Assembly: GCA_965262665.1 (NCBI GenBank)
Contig: CBDHFR010000003.1
Coordinates: 868,001 to 932,000, forward strand
DNA from: CBDBND01 sp965262665
GTDB lineage: Bacteria; Pseudomonadota; Alphaproteobacteria; Rhodospirillales; Rhodospirillaceae
DNA length: 64,000 nt
Reading direction: 5' to 3'
Part shown: piece after piece, positions 8,298 through 17,212 of the stretch
Layout: each line of letters begins with the position of its first letter
Numbering within the stretch: position 1 is the first letter of the stretch
Made by a program: the position numbers and the translations under genes
Notes under the pieces: model-generated
Database searches by the model: none
What the model was told of the DNA's origin: nothing
What the model saw: only the letters and a program-made list of their open reading frames with translations

Positions 8298-9668
8298 ATG
8301 AATCCCGCTGAGCCCATGGTCGCCCATGTCATGGGCACGCGTTTTGCCGACCTGCCCGACGAAGTGGTTAAGGCGGTCAAGATTTTTGTGCTGGATACCT
8401 ATGCCTGCGCCCTGGCCGGTTCGACCGGCCCGTCCGCCGATGAAGCGCTGGCTGCGGCTAAGCTATGGGGCACTGGCGACGGCGCCCGTGTGTGGGCGCG
8501 GCCGGACCGCCTGCCGCCCACCAGTGCAGCCGTAGTCAACGCTTATCAGATTCATTGCTTGGAATTCGACTGCGTCCACGAGGGCGGCGTACTGCATCCC
8601 ATGTCCACCCTCATGGCCGCCACCATGGCGGAGGTAGATCGTCAGGCTAGCCTTGGTACGAAAATCAACGGTGAGGACCTCATTGAGGCCATCGCTCTCG
8701 GCATCGATGTTTCCTGCTCCATCGCCACCGCCTCCAATGCACCCATGCGATTTTTTCGCCCGGCATTGACCGGTGGCTTTGGCGCCACAACTGCGGTGGC
8801 CAAATTGCGGGGGTTTGACGGTCCGGCGTTGCACAACGCGCTAGGCCTCTATTACGGCCAGGCAGGTGGCAACATGCAGGCCCATATCGAGGGCTCCAGG
8901 TTACTGGGATTGCAAGTGGGATTCGGTGCGCGCAATGCCCTGGTTGCCTGCGACCTGGCTGAAGCCGGCATTGAAGGGCCGAAGGACTTTCTCACCGGCA
9001 TGTACGGCTATCTGGTGTTGATGGAAGGGGACTACGACGTCGAGCCGGCATTGACCCAATGGGGCCAGGTATTCCGCATGGCAGAAGTGGGTCACAAGCC
9101 GTTTCCATCCGGCCGCCTCACCCACTTTGCTGTGGATGCCCTCCAGCAGATGACTCAGGAACACGGCTTTGGCGCCGATGATGTTCAAAGCGTTGAATGC
9201 CGGGTGCCGCCGCTGGCTAATCGCTTGGTCGGCCGGCCGGACATCGACAATCCCCAACCCAATTACGCCAAGCTCTGTCTCGGCTATGTCTGTGCCACAA
9301 CATTGATCAAGGGCACCGTCGATCAGCGCGACTTCCAACCTGAGGCGCTGAGCAATGGTGTCACCCATGACCTGGCCCAGCAGGTCGCGGTCATTGAGGA
9401 CGGCAACCCGGACGTCAACGCCTTCGGGCCGCAGACCATCTCGGTCACGTTGAAGGACGGTACCGTCCATTCTAAAACCATCGAAAACGCCATTGGCGAC
9501 CCGTGCAACCCCCTGCCCAGAGACAGACAATTAGAAAAATTCTGGACCTGCTGGACCGCGGCATCCTCGCCCTTGCCTCGAGAAAACGGCGAAGCTTTGG
9601 TCGCTTTGATCGACACCTTGGAGACCGTGGATGACGCGGCGCAACTAACCGCTCTGGCGTGTCTGTGA
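8298..9668 (+). CDS. MmgE/PrpD family protein (2-methylcitrate dehydratase-like)
   Basis: 456 residues, normal length for the MmgE/PrpD superfamily, which contains 2-methylcitrate, cis-aconitate and iminodisuccinate-type lyases. Family hallmarks: FVLDTYACALAGS near the N-terminus, AAVVNAYQIHCLEFDCVHEGGVLHP, the glycine-rich TGGFGATTAVAKLRG and the HKPFPSGRLTHFAVDAL segment. The start ATG has no strong ribosome binding site and probably relies on coupling to the small protein gene eight bases upstream. Together with the isocitrate-lyase/PEP-mutase relative at 12.5 kb it suggests processing of a branched tricarboxylate- or alkylmalate-like intermediate, but the substrate cannot be read from sequence. 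Confidence 0.88.
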   Translation: MNPAEPMVAHVMGTRFADLPDEVVKAVKIFVLDTYACALAGSTGPSADEALAAAKLWGTGDGARVWARPDRLPPTSAAVVNAYQIHCLEFDCVHEGGVLHPMSTLMAATMAEVDRQASLGTKINGEDLIEAIALGIDVSCSIATASNAPMRFFRPALTGGFGATTAVAKLRGFDGPALHNALGLYYGQAGGNMQAHIEGSRLLGLQVGFGARNALVACDLAEAGIEGPKDFLTGMYGYLVLMEGDYDVEPALTQWGQVFRMAEVGHKPFPSGRLTHFAVDALQQMTQEHGFGADDVQSVECRVPPLANRLVGRPDIDNPQPNYAKLCLGYVCATTLIKGTVDQRDFQPEALSNGVTHDLAQQVAVIEDGNPDVNAFGPQTISVTLKDGTVHSKTIENAIGDPCNPLPRDRQLEKFWTCWTAASSPLPRENGEALVALIDTLETVDDAAQLTALACL

Positions 9669-9832
9669 CAGCTTCGACTATCTTGTATCAATGTGGCGAT
9701 CGCCTGAAGACGCCAAATCTCTGACCAATAGATGATCGCCAATTTGGCAGGACTCGCCTCTTTCACCTGTCCCGATATGGTGCTGCCCATGCCTGCTTCC
9801 TAAAAGATGCACTAACAGATACGGAGAACCCT

Positions 9833-10960
9833 TTGATCCCCCTCGACCAACACGCCATGCTGGCCAGGCCTAACCATGACGAAACCTGCCGTCAGGATTT
9901 CGTCAATGATTTTCGTCTTCATCTGGCCAACGAAGTTGCTCCAGGTTGCCAGCCAACTTATCGCATTAGGGTGCTGCCGCAATTTGTGAAGGAAAATGGC
10001 CGCGAACCTAAAGACCATCATGAAGTGCGGCGGGTCATGACTAAGGACCCTTATTATCAAATGTGGAGCGCCCTGCAGCGTTCCAGCCAAGAAATGGTTT
10101 GGGACTCGGTCGCTGATACAGTCGAATGCCATTTGCCAGAGCTTATCGAGAAAGCAAAACAAACAGGCAATAAAGGATCCCTTACACTAGATCCCAATTT
10201 AGAGATTCCCAGGTACCACACGGCTACGGACATTCACCTTCAACCCGGCGCTTATCATACTAACAGCACGGAAGACGACGTTGCCGCCGGAGCCGTCTAT
10301 GATCACGGCACCTACATCTACTCCATGGGTGGGCTCGGCACCGGTAACGACGGACTGGGTCAACTCGCCTTCGAGTTTTTCGAGAAAGAATTCCCTGACA
10401 AGACACTTGAACGGGTACTCGACATGGGTTGCACCATTGGCGGCTCTGTCGTTTACTGGGCGCAGTAAATGCCCGACGTGGAGTTTCATGCCATTGATGT
10501 CGGTGCGCCGGTGCTGCGTTATGGTCACGCCCATGCCGAAGCCTTGGGCGCTGCCGTACATTTCAGCCAGCAAAACGCGGAACACACCAATTTCGATGAT
10601 GAAAGCTTCGATATGGTGATGTCACACATTCTCCTGCACGAAACATCCCGCAAAGCTATTCAGAACCTGTTCGACGAATCCTATCGTTTGCTTAAGCCGG
10701 GTGGGATCATGATGCATATGGACTTACCACAGTTTCAAGACGACCCACCGCTGGAACGCTTCTTGTCCGCATGGGAAATCCACAACAACAATGAGCTTTT
10801 CTATGGTCAGTTACGCGAAATGGATCTCATTGACGTGTGCAAAAAAGTCGGTTTTAAAGATGAAAATTTCCATTCAAAATTGACGGGTTCGATTTGGGAG
10901 GACGACCATTCACCTTACGACGACGACTTCAGGCTACCCGTCACCATAGGGATTAAGTAA
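9833..10960 (+). pseudogene. Second long methyltransferase, interrupted by an in-frame TAA
   Basis: Paralogue of the enzyme at 6356, starting at TTG 9833 behind CGGAG. The N-terminal extension (REPKDHHEVRRVMTKD, MWSALQRSSQEMVWDSV, KGSLTLDPNL) and motif I (VLDMGCTIGGS) are in the first part. A TAA at 10466-10468 follows YWAQ, and the same frame resumes at once with MPDVEFHAIDVGAP and continues through FDMVMSHILLHETSR and LLKPGGIMMHMDLP to a natural end. Aligned with the intact paralogue, the stop replaces exactly one residue with no gap. Loss of the linkage between motif I and the rest would abolish activity unless the stop is read through. A small-protein gene follows 37 bp later. Confidence 0.85.
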
Positions 10961-10997
10961 GGTTAGAAAAACACAGGGGAAGGATGGGACGCAGACA

Positions 10998-11348
10998 ATG
11001 CCCAATGACGATCAAAAGAAAATCAAACTGCCGCGTACGGCCAAAGGCAAGAAGCCGCAGTACTTCTCAGACCCGACGATCGACAAATTGCTCTCTATGG
11101 TTTTGACGCTTATGGGAGAACTGTCGGTCACCCGTGACCGTCTCGATACGGTAGAGCGGCTGATTGAGAAAAATGGGCTGTTCAAAGTCGACGACATCGA
11201 AGGCTATGACATTCCCGACGACGTCAATCAGGTCCGGATGGAGCGGCGCAGTGCCTACATTGCGAGGGTTTTGAAGAGTGTGCAGGACGAACTGGATGCT
11301 CTGCAGCAACAGGGTGACGGTCAGAATACGGAACTACCGGAAGAATAG
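10998..11348 (+). CDS. Small conserved protein of the methyltransferase-associated family, copy 3
   Basis: 116 residues, following the second methyltransferase as copies 1 and 2 follow the first. Conserved elements: KGKKPQYFSDPTIDKLL, GELSVTRDRLDTVERLIEK and VDDIEGYDIPDDV, with a glutamine/glutamate-rich tail (DALQQQGDGQNTELPEE). The FFDDPAID motif is altered to YFSDPTID and the alanine-rich helix is more leucine-rich, so this copy diverged with its own methyltransferase. It remains open even though that methyltransferase has a stop. Confidence 0.8.
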   Translation: MPNDDQKKIKLPRTAKGKKPQYFSDPTIDKLLSMVLTLMGELSVTRDRLDTVERLIEKNGLFKVDDIEGYDIPDDVNQVRMERRSAYIARVLKSVQDELDALQQQGDGQNTELPEE

Positions 11349-12014
11349 CGCAGTGCCGGCACACTGCTCTGGCTTCGCCAAAGAATTTAGAAGCCGGAAC
11401 CGTGGCCCGATGACAACGCATTGAATTGAGGGGCCACGGATTTAACCCACAGGGCTTCGTTGTCGTTATTTTCCCTGCATCCCCGCTCATTGCTGTTGGA
11501 TGGCACGGGACGCCTAACCAAGACTTTGTAGATGAGCAAGGAACGAATACGCTTGCTCAGCGTCACTAGAGACTGTGGTTTCAACATTGTGCGTTTCCTT
11601 TTCATTCTTGGGCGATGCGACCGTTAAATGCCCAGCGTGATCATGCTGAACTGCATGACGGCAGCGCCAAACGGATAGGAAAGCGACAACGCGAGAGCAT
11701 AATACTTGTTCATGTTAGCCTCCGATTTACACAGGGCTCGGGATTGCGCCGGGAAACGGTGGCAAAGCCGAACGGTTCACAAGAACTCGCGTGCAGGTCA
11801 AGACGGCGACGCCAAGAAACTTACAAACCGCCCGACCCTACCAAACACAAACGCTGGTCCTCGCGGAGCGGCTGCAAGAAATCAGGGATTTATTCCCGGA
11901 AATCACGGAAAACCGCAGAAAACTGCGGAAAATGGAATACACCCCATCCTTGCCCTGCCGGGAACCGACGGTTATAGGAGGCGGTCTGGTGATAGCTTTT
12001 TAGGAATTCGGTTG
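11349..12014. other. Intergenic region with little coding potential
   Basis: No recognisable protein is encoded on the plus strand between the third small protein gene and the thioesterase. The only supported element is the leftward 29-codon frame at 11624-11713. The segment 11880-11945 is rich in short GGAAA/CGGAAAA repeats. AGGA at about 12002-12005 serves the thioesterase. Confidence 0.5.
11624..11713 (-). CDS. Possible 29-residue hydrophobic small protein
   Basis: A 29-codon frame starts at ATG 11713, preceded by a full Shine-Dalgarno GGAGG seven bases upstream, one of the best in the window. The peptide begins MNKYYALALSLSYPFGAA and continues with a second hydrophobic stretch (VMQFSMITLGI), so it could form one membrane-spanning helix. 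It is antisense to no gene and lies in otherwise empty sequence. Too short for any homology judgement; a leader peptide or chance frame are alternatives. Confidence 0.35.
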   Translation of the reverse strand: MNKYYALALSLSYPFGAAVMQFSMITLGI

Positions 12015-12467
12015 ATGGCAAACGGCCCGGAATCGCGCACGAACTATAGGCACTTTTTCAAGATTCCGACGCGCTGGATGGATAATGACGTCTACCACCA
12101 CGTCAACAACGTTGTGTACTACTCCTTCTTCGACACCGTCATTAACGAATACCTCATGCACGAAGGCGGGCTTGACTACGAACACGGTGACATTGTTGGT
12201 CTGGCCATCGAAACCGGATGCGCTTTTCACAAACCGATCCAATTTCCCCAGGTGGTGGATGCCGGTTTGCGTGTCGGTAAATTGGGCAATTCGTCGGTAC
12301 GTTACGAAGTGGGCTTGTTCATCGAAGGGGACGAGGATTGCGCCGCCAATGGCCACTTCGTCCATGTCTTTGTCGAGCGAGATGAGACGAAACCCACACC
12401 CATACCGCCGAAACTGCGCGCCTGCATGGAACGGCTGTTGATAGACGACACAGGAGAGACGGCATGA
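12015..12467 (+). CDS. Hot-dog fold acyl-CoA thioesterase (4-hydroxybenzoyl-CoA thioesterase/YbgC type)
   Basis: 150 residues from ATG 12015, with AGGA nine bases upstream. Family signature is the N-terminal IPTRWMDNDVYHHVNNVVYYSFFDTVINEYL, in which the Asp within MDNDVYHHVN corresponds to the catalytic aspartate of the 4HBT family, followed by the VGLAIETGCAFHKPI and VGKLGNSSVRYEVGLF strands. It would hydrolyse an acyl- or aroyl-CoA. Its stop overlaps the next start (ATGA, 12464-12467), so it is translationally coupled to the lyase. The place of this enzyme in a cluster without an obvious CoA ligase nearby suggests release of a CoA ester made elsewhere. Confidence 0.85.
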   Translation: MANGPESRTNYRHFFKIPTRWMDNDVYHHVNNVVYYSFFDTVINEYLMHEGGLDYEHGDIVGLAIETGCAFHKPIQFPQVVDAGLRVGKLGNSSVRYEVGLFIEGDEDCAANGHFVHVFVERDETKPTPIPPKLRACMERLLIDDTGETA

Positions 12468-13336
12468 GCCTGCCTCAACGAAAAAAGATACGCGAACTCA
12501 TGGCCGCGGACGGCATGATCATCGCTCCAGGCGCCGGCACACCGCTGGACCTTCGTCTGATCGAACAAGCGGGATTCGATGTGGGTTACATGACCGGCTA
12601 TGGTTGTGCTTGCATCCGCTATGGCGTTCCCGATGTGGGTCTCATCGGCTACGGCGAACTGGAAGAAACCGTGCGGGCCATGCGCCAGGTGACGGAAATT
12701 CCGCTCATCGTTGACTGCGACACCGGTTACGGCGACATCGCCAATGTCAAACGCACGGTCCAGGGCATGGAAGCGCTGGGCGTTGCCGGTGTTCAGTTGG
12801 AAGATCAGGTCTGGCCGAAGAAATGCGGACACATGGCCGGCAAATTTGTCGAGTCCCGCGAAGTAGCAGAACGCAAAGTGAAAGCTGCCGTCGCCGCCCG
12901 GACGGATCCGGACCTGCTCATCATCGCCCGCACCGATGCGCGTGGTCCACACGGTATGGACGAAGCGATGGAACGGGCAAAAATGTTTATGGGCGCGGGT
13001 GCGGACATGATTTTCTTCGACGGTCCGCAGTCCATCGATGAACTGAAACAGATCTGCGATGCCGATATCGGTCCGCAGATGGCCAACATGAGCGAAACCG
13101 GCCTCACCCCCATCCTCTCCGCCAAGGAGCTGGAAGAGATTGGCTTTAAGTTGACCATCTGGCCGTCGACCACATCACGTATTGCCGTACGTCAGGTGTC
13201 GGATTTCCTCTCCCATTTGAAAGAAACGGGTGATTCCCGCCCGTGGCTGGACCGCATGGCCTCCTTGGAAGAAACCAATACCAAACTGGGTCTCAATGAC
13301 GTCAAAGCTTTCGAAGACGTGGTTGTGGGAGGCTAA
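12464..13336 (+). CDS. Isocitrate lyase/phosphoenolpyruvate mutase family enzyme (oxaloacetate decarboxylase-like)
   Basis: 290 residues, matching 2-methylisocitrate lyase, PEP mutase and oxaloacetate decarboxylase lengths. Seen: PGAGTPLDLRLIEQAGFDVGYMTGYG, the metal-binding IVDCDTGYGDIANV, and GVQLEDQVWPKKCGHMAGK, in which the KKCGH loop is the feature of the lyases (the cysteine acts as base) rather than of true PEP mutases. These enzymes cleave or decarboxylate 2-hydroxy or 2-alkyl tricarboxylates with Mg. With the PrpD relative in the same cluster, a methylisocitrate-lyase-like step is plausible; the exact substrate is not decided by sequence. Confidence 0.87.
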   Translation: MSLPQRKKIRELMAADGMIIAPGAGTPLDLRLIEQAGFDVGYMTGYGCACIRYGVPDVGLIGYGELEETVRAMRQVTEIPLIVDCDTGYGDIANVKRTVQGMEALGVAGVQLEDQVWPKKCGHMAGKFVESREVAERKVKAAVAARTDPDLLIIARTDARGPHGMDEAMERAKMFMGAGADMIFFDGPQSIDELKQICDADIGPQMANMSETGLTPILSAKELEEIGFKLTIWPSTTSRIAVRQVSDFLSHLKETGDSRPWLDRMASLEETNTKLGLNDVKAFEDVVVGG

Positions 13337-13354
13337 GACAAAAGGACACGCGCC

Positions 13355-13987
13355 ATGCTGAAGATCTGGGGCCGCACCAACTCCATCAACGTGCAGAAGG
13401 TCACGTGGGTTGTGGGCGAGCTTGGGCTGGATTATGAGCGCTTCGATCTCGGCGGCTTGGATACAACCGATCATCTGGCCCGCAACCCCCACGGTTTGAT
13501 CCCGGCCATTGACGATGACGGCACGGTAATGTGGGAAAGCCATGCCATCGTCCGCTATCTCGCCGCGCAGTACGGCGACGGCACCCTGTGGCCGTCAACC
13601 CCGGCAGCCCGCGCGCAAGCGGATATGTGGATGGAGTGGGCGCAGACAACCCTGCAGCGGAATTTCATCCAGTTGTTTTGGAGCTTCTACCGCACGCCGG
13701 TGGAGGAGCATAACCAGGCACTGCTGGCCGACCTGACCACCGGTTGTACTGCCGTTTTTCAGAAGCTGGACTCTTTGCTCGGGGATCAACCGTTCATCAC
13801 CGGTGATCAGCTTACCTATGGCGATATTCCTATCGCCACACAGTTCTATCGCTATTTCACTTTGGACATCGAACGGCCGTCTTTACCTCGGGTCGAAGCC
13901 TGGTACCAGCGCCTCAGCGAACGCCCTGCCTACGCCGAGCACGTGATTGTCCCCTATGAGGATCTCAAAGCCCGTTCGACCCCGTAA
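13355..13987 (+). CDS. Glutathione S-transferase
   Basis: 210 residues with a thioredoxin-fold N-domain (MLKIWGRTNSINVQKVTWV; the SxN segment is the usual glutathione-activating region), cis-proline IPAI and the ESHAIVRYLAAQYG glutathione-binding motif, followed by the all-helical C-domain (LTYGDIPIATQFYRYF). It starts 18 bp after the lyase gene and belongs to the same plus-strand cluster. Possible roles are dehalogenation, ring-opening isomerisation or detoxification of an electrophilic intermediate; a GFA-type protein next door also points to glutathione adducts. Confidence 0.9.
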   Translation: MLKIWGRTNSINVQKVTWVVGELGLDYERFDLGGLDTTDHLARNPHGLIPAIDDDGTVMWESHAIVRYLAAQYGDGTLWPSTPAARAQADMWMEWAQTTLQRNFIQLFWSFYRTPVEEHNQALLADLTTGCTAVFQKLDSLLGDQPFITGDQLTYGDIPIATQFYRYFTLDIERPSLPRVEAWYQRLSERPAYAEHVIVPYEDLKARSTP

Positions 13988-14166
13988 AGACGACTGTTCC
14001 ATGGGTTTTATTGCGCTGTATTTTCGCAGTGGCGCATCATCGGCCGTGACCTGTGGCAGCCCATCATGAAAGGTGATCCAATTGACTTGCTGATCGGTGA
14101 AGACATGCGCTTCCGGTGCCTTATCGATTGTGTCCACAAAAGCAGCCAACTTATGAGGGATATGAA

Positions 14167-14577
14167 ATGACTGCTTCTGTAGGCACTGACCTGGTAACGC
14201 ACAGAGGCGGTTGCCATTGTGGAGCAGTGCGATTTGAATTCGATGCGCCAGCTCAGATCACAGTTCATGAGTGCAACTGTTCCATCTGCACCATGACCGG
14301 GTACCAGCATCTCATTGTTCCTGCGGCGCGGTTTCGGCTGCTGACAAACAAAGATGCGTTGAGCACCTACACCTTCAACACGGGTGTGGCTCAGCACACT
14401 TTTTGCCACTCGTGCGGCATCAAGCCCTTTTATGTGCCGCGGTCCAATCCTGACGGCTTCAGCGTCAATATGCGCTGCGTTGACCAAACAACTTTCGAAG
14501 AAATCGACTTCGAGCCCTTTGACGGCCAGAACTGGGAAGATCACGCCGCGGACCTGGCGCACTTGAGCTCGTCTTAG
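14167..14577 (+). CDS. GFA-family (glutathione-dependent formaldehyde-activating-like) zinc protein
   Basis: 136 residues from ATG 14167 behind GAGGGA. The fold signature is GGCHCGAVRFEF, CNCSICTMTGY and FCHSCGIKPFYVPRSNPDGFSVNMRC, giving the cysteine set that binds zinc in Gfa/CENP-V proteins. Gfa catalyses or assists S-hydroxymethylglutathione formation; many relatives have other unknown glutathione-linked roles. The preceding 180 bp has no plus-strand gene. Confidence 0.88.
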   Translation: MTASVGTDLVTHRGGCHCGAVRFEFDAPAQITVHECNCSICTMTGYQHLIVPAARFRLLTNKDALSTYTFNTGVAQHTFCHSCGIKPFYVPRSNPDGFSVNMRCVDQTTFEEIDFEPFDGQNWEDHAADLAHLSSS

Positions 14578-14678
14578 ACCCCCGTTCAGGGTGTAACTAC
14601 GGGTCTTGAGGCCCTTGCGCGGGACAGACCCACAGGCCAGAGTCATCTCACCAATAAACCCTTAATAAGGCTGCGGAT

Positions 14679-15878
14679 ATGTCCCCCGATGCGGGCGGCG
14701 CTTCAAGTACCGTTACTGTAGAAGAGTTGGTCGAAAGAGCCCGGTCCCTTGGTCCCGGGTTGGCCGAACGCCGCTTGAAAACCCATGACATGCGGCGCCT
14801 GCCCGACGAGACGGTCGCCGATATTGTCGGCGCCGGCCTGGTCAAAGCGTGCCAACCAGCCCGGGGCGGCGGTTACGAACTGCCGTTCGGTGCGCAAACC
14901 TCGGCCGGTATGGAAATCGCCAGGCATTGCGGGTCGTCCGCCTGGATCGTGTCCGTCTGCGGCACCCACCATTGGATGATTGGCAAGTTCGCGCCCCAAG
15001 CCCAGGACGACGTGTGGAGCAAAAACCCGGAGGCCATTTCCGCATCCGCCTTTGCCTCGGCCTACCAGGAGACGGAAAAAGTAGATGGCGGATTTAAGGT
15101 CTCGGGCCGGTGGCTGTTTTCCAGCGGCATCCATGCCTGCGACTGGTGCATCATCGTCGGCCGTATTCCCCGCGAGAACGGACCACCCGATGCTTGGTTC
15201 ATGCTGGTACCCAAAGAAGAATATGAAATTCAGGACAACTGGCGCACGGTGGGACTACGATGCACCGGCTCTAACGACATCATCATCAAAGAAACGTTCA
15301 TCCCCGAGCATCGCACCATTGGCATGGTCGAAATCAATCAGCTGAACACACCAGGCACCGAAGGCAATCCACAAAGCGCGTATCGCATTCCGTTGCATGG
15401 CGTGATCAATTACTGCGTCTCGGCGCCGACATTAGGTTTGGCCCACGGTGCCATGGATTGTTTTGTCGACAACATGGCGCCGCGCACCGATGTGTTTGCG
15501 CAAAAGCTGTCTAAGAACGCCACCCTACAACTGCGCACGTCTGAATCTTCGGCTGAGATCGATTGTGCTCAATTGCTGTACAACACCGACATGGCGCGCA
15601 TAAAAGACTCCCTTGAAGGCGGTGCGCCGCTTGAGTTGTCGGACATTGCCCGGATGAAACGCAACGCCTCCTACGTGGGACAACTTTCCAAACGGGCGAC
15701 CAATCGACTGGGGGAAGCAATGGGCGCGCGCGGGCTTGACGAAAGCAACTTTGTCCACATGGCACGATCCGACATCGGCGCCGCCTGTTCCCACATTTCC
15801 ATGGTGTGGGACACCTGCGCCCTGCCCCATGGCATGGATAAGCTGGGTGTGTTGACGGAGGCACTAATCGGACCGTAG
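14679..15878 (+). CDS. Acyl-CoA-dehydrogenase-fold flavin monooxygenase (HsaA/group D type), copy 1
   Basis: 399 residues. The fold is that of acyl-CoA dehydrogenases, but the content matches the oxygenase subgroup that takes reduced flavin from a reductase: N-domain LPDETVADIVGAGLVKACQPARGGGYELPFG, the SSAWIVSVCGTHHWMIGKF segment, VSGRWLFSSGIHACDW, GLRCTGSNDIIIKETFIPEHR and a helical C-domain with SSAEIDCAQLLY and EAMGARGL. Two related genes follow in tandem. No flavin reductase gene is visible in the window, so the partner must be elsewhere or the enzyme is a dehydrogenase after all. Likely role: hydroxylation of an aromatic or cyclic intermediate. Confidence 0.85.
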   Translation: MSPDAGGASSTVTVEELVERARSLGPGLAERRLKTHDMRRLPDETVADIVGAGLVKACQPARGGGYELPFGAQTSAGMEIARHCGSSAWIVSVCGTHHWMIGKFAPQAQDDVWSKNPEAISASAFASAYQETEKVDGGFKVSGRWLFSSGIHACDWCIIVGRIPRENGPPDAWFMLVPKEEYEIQDNWRTVGLRCTGSNDIIIKETFIPEHRTIGMVEINQLNTPGTEGNPQSAYRIPLHGVINYCVSAPTLGLAHGAMDCFVDNMAPRTDVFAQKLSKNATLQLRTSESSAEIDCAQLLYNTDMARIKDSLEGGAPLELSDIARMKRNASYVGQLSKRATNRLGEAMGARGLDESNFVHMARSDIGAACSHISMVWDTCALPHGMDKLGVLTEALIGP

Positions 15879-15976
15879 AGCCGTATGTGGGCCGCCGCAC
15901 CTGCGGTTGCCCTAATCCCCAATCCGCGCTAAGCCGCGCCCTAAATAATGAAGAACATCCCGTGGAGACGCCGTTC

Positions 15977-17209
15977 ATGGCCCCTGATACGTCCGTTCAA
16001 GACCGCACCATCACCGTGGACGACCTCGTCGCCAAGGCTGCGGCCATGGGCCCGCAACTGGCGGCACGGCGCAAGGAAACCCATCAAAACCGCCAGGTAC
16101 CGGCAGATACCATCGCCGAATTGGTGGACTCCAAAATTCTCCGCGCCTGTATGCCGGCCCGTTTTGGTGGTCATGAACTGCCCTTCGGTACCCATACGGA
16201 CGTGGCCATGGAATTAGCCCGCCACTGCGGCTCCACCGGCTGGGTCTCCGGCATCATCGGCAGCCACAATTGGTGGCTTGGCAAGTACGACCCCGAATCC
16301 CAGCACGAAGTTTGGCAGGACGACCCCGATGCCCTGGTGGGTGCTGCGTTTGCTTCACAGAAGGGATCGAACGGCAAACCCAAGGATGGTGGTCTTGTGG
16401 TCTCCGGCACCTGGATGTGGTGTTCCGGCATCGATCACTGCAACTGGGTCTCTTTGATGACGTCAGTGTTTGAACGGGACGGTCCGCCGGACATGGCCAT
16501 GGTGCTGTTCAAGAAGGGTGAATACCGCATCGACGATGTCTGGTTCTCACCGGGCATGCGCGGCACGGGCAGCAACAACGTGATAATCGAAGATCAATTT
16601 GTGCCCAAGCATAGGGTCACCCGGGTTGCCGATCTCAATTGCAAGGACTCACCGGGACGGGCCCTCAACCCGAGCAACGTGTACAAACTTCCCATGCTCG
16701 ACGTGTTCGGCTATTCCGTCGCCATACCCACATTGGGCTGTGCCAAAGGTACGCTGGATCATTTCGTCAACGGAATGCGTGAGCGTGCATCCTTGGACAA
16801 CGCCCGCGTCGCCGAATTTCAAAGCCTACAATTGCGCGCAGCGGAATCTTCTGTGGAAATTGACGCAGCGGAAGCAATCTATCGCCGGGACCTGGAATAC
16901 ATGTGGCAAGCGACCGATGACGACCGCGAGCTCACTCAAGAAGAAATCCTTCGTATCAAGCGCAACTGTTCTTACGTCACCACCCTGGCGAAGCGATCGG
17001 CCACGCGGGTGATCGAAGCCATGGGCGCTGGCAGCATGTCCGACGACAATCCGGCCCATACGGCCTTTTCCGATACCTTGGCTGGTGGCTCGCACCGGGC
17101 CTTGCAATGGGACATCAACGGAACCTTCTGGGGTAAACAATTGTTCGGTCTCTTGGACAACAAGTCGGATCTCAACCGCAGGGCAGAAGCGGCGCAGGGC
17201 CGAAAATAG
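15977..17209 (+). CDS. Acyl-CoA-dehydrogenase-fold flavin monooxygenase, copy 2
   Basis: 410 residues from ATG 15977, chosen for the GGAG at 15963-15966 and the match to the starts of the paralogues; the frame remains open further upstream but without family similarity. Same architecture as copy 1: PADTIAELVDSKILRACMPARFGG, STGWVSGIIGSHNWWLGKY, VSGTWMWCSGIDHCNWVSL, MRGTGSNNVIIEDQFVPKHR, ESSVEIDAAEAIY and IEAMGAGSM. Divergence between copies is large enough for different substrates or stereochemistry. It is followed after three bases by the broken third copy, so the three form a tandem array. Confidence 0.85.
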   Translation: MAPDTSVQDRTITVDDLVAKAAAMGPQLAARRKETHQNRQVPADTIAELVDSKILRACMPARFGGHELPFGTHTDVAMELARHCGSTGWVSGIIGSHNWWLGKYDPESQHEVWQDDPDALVGAAFASQKGSNGKPKDGGLVVSGTWMWCSGIDHCNWVSLMTSVFERDGPPDMAMVLFKKGEYRIDDVWFSPGMRGTGSNNVIIEDQFVPKHRVTRVADLNCKDSPGRALNPSNVYKLPMLDVFGYSVAIPTLGCAKGTLDHFVNGMRERASLDNARVAEFQSLQLRAAESSVEIDAAEAIYRRDLEYMWQATDDDRELTQEEILRIKRNCSYVTTLAKRSATRVIEAMGAGSMSDDNPAHTAFSDTLAGGSHRALQWDINGTFWGKQLFGLLDNKSDLNRRAEAAQGRK

Positions 17210-17212
17210 ACC

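Noticed and set aside
11387..11605. Leftward 72-codon frame next to the 29-codon gene
   Set aside because: No good ribosome binding site, composition not protein-like, ends beside the small-protein gene; insufficient support.
13988..14149. Leftward protein-like stretch (AFVDTIDKAPEAHVFTDQQ) between GST and GFA genes
   Set aside because: It reads plausibly and may be a remnant, but it runs on into the antisense of the GST gene and shows no motif or ribosome binding site that I can support.
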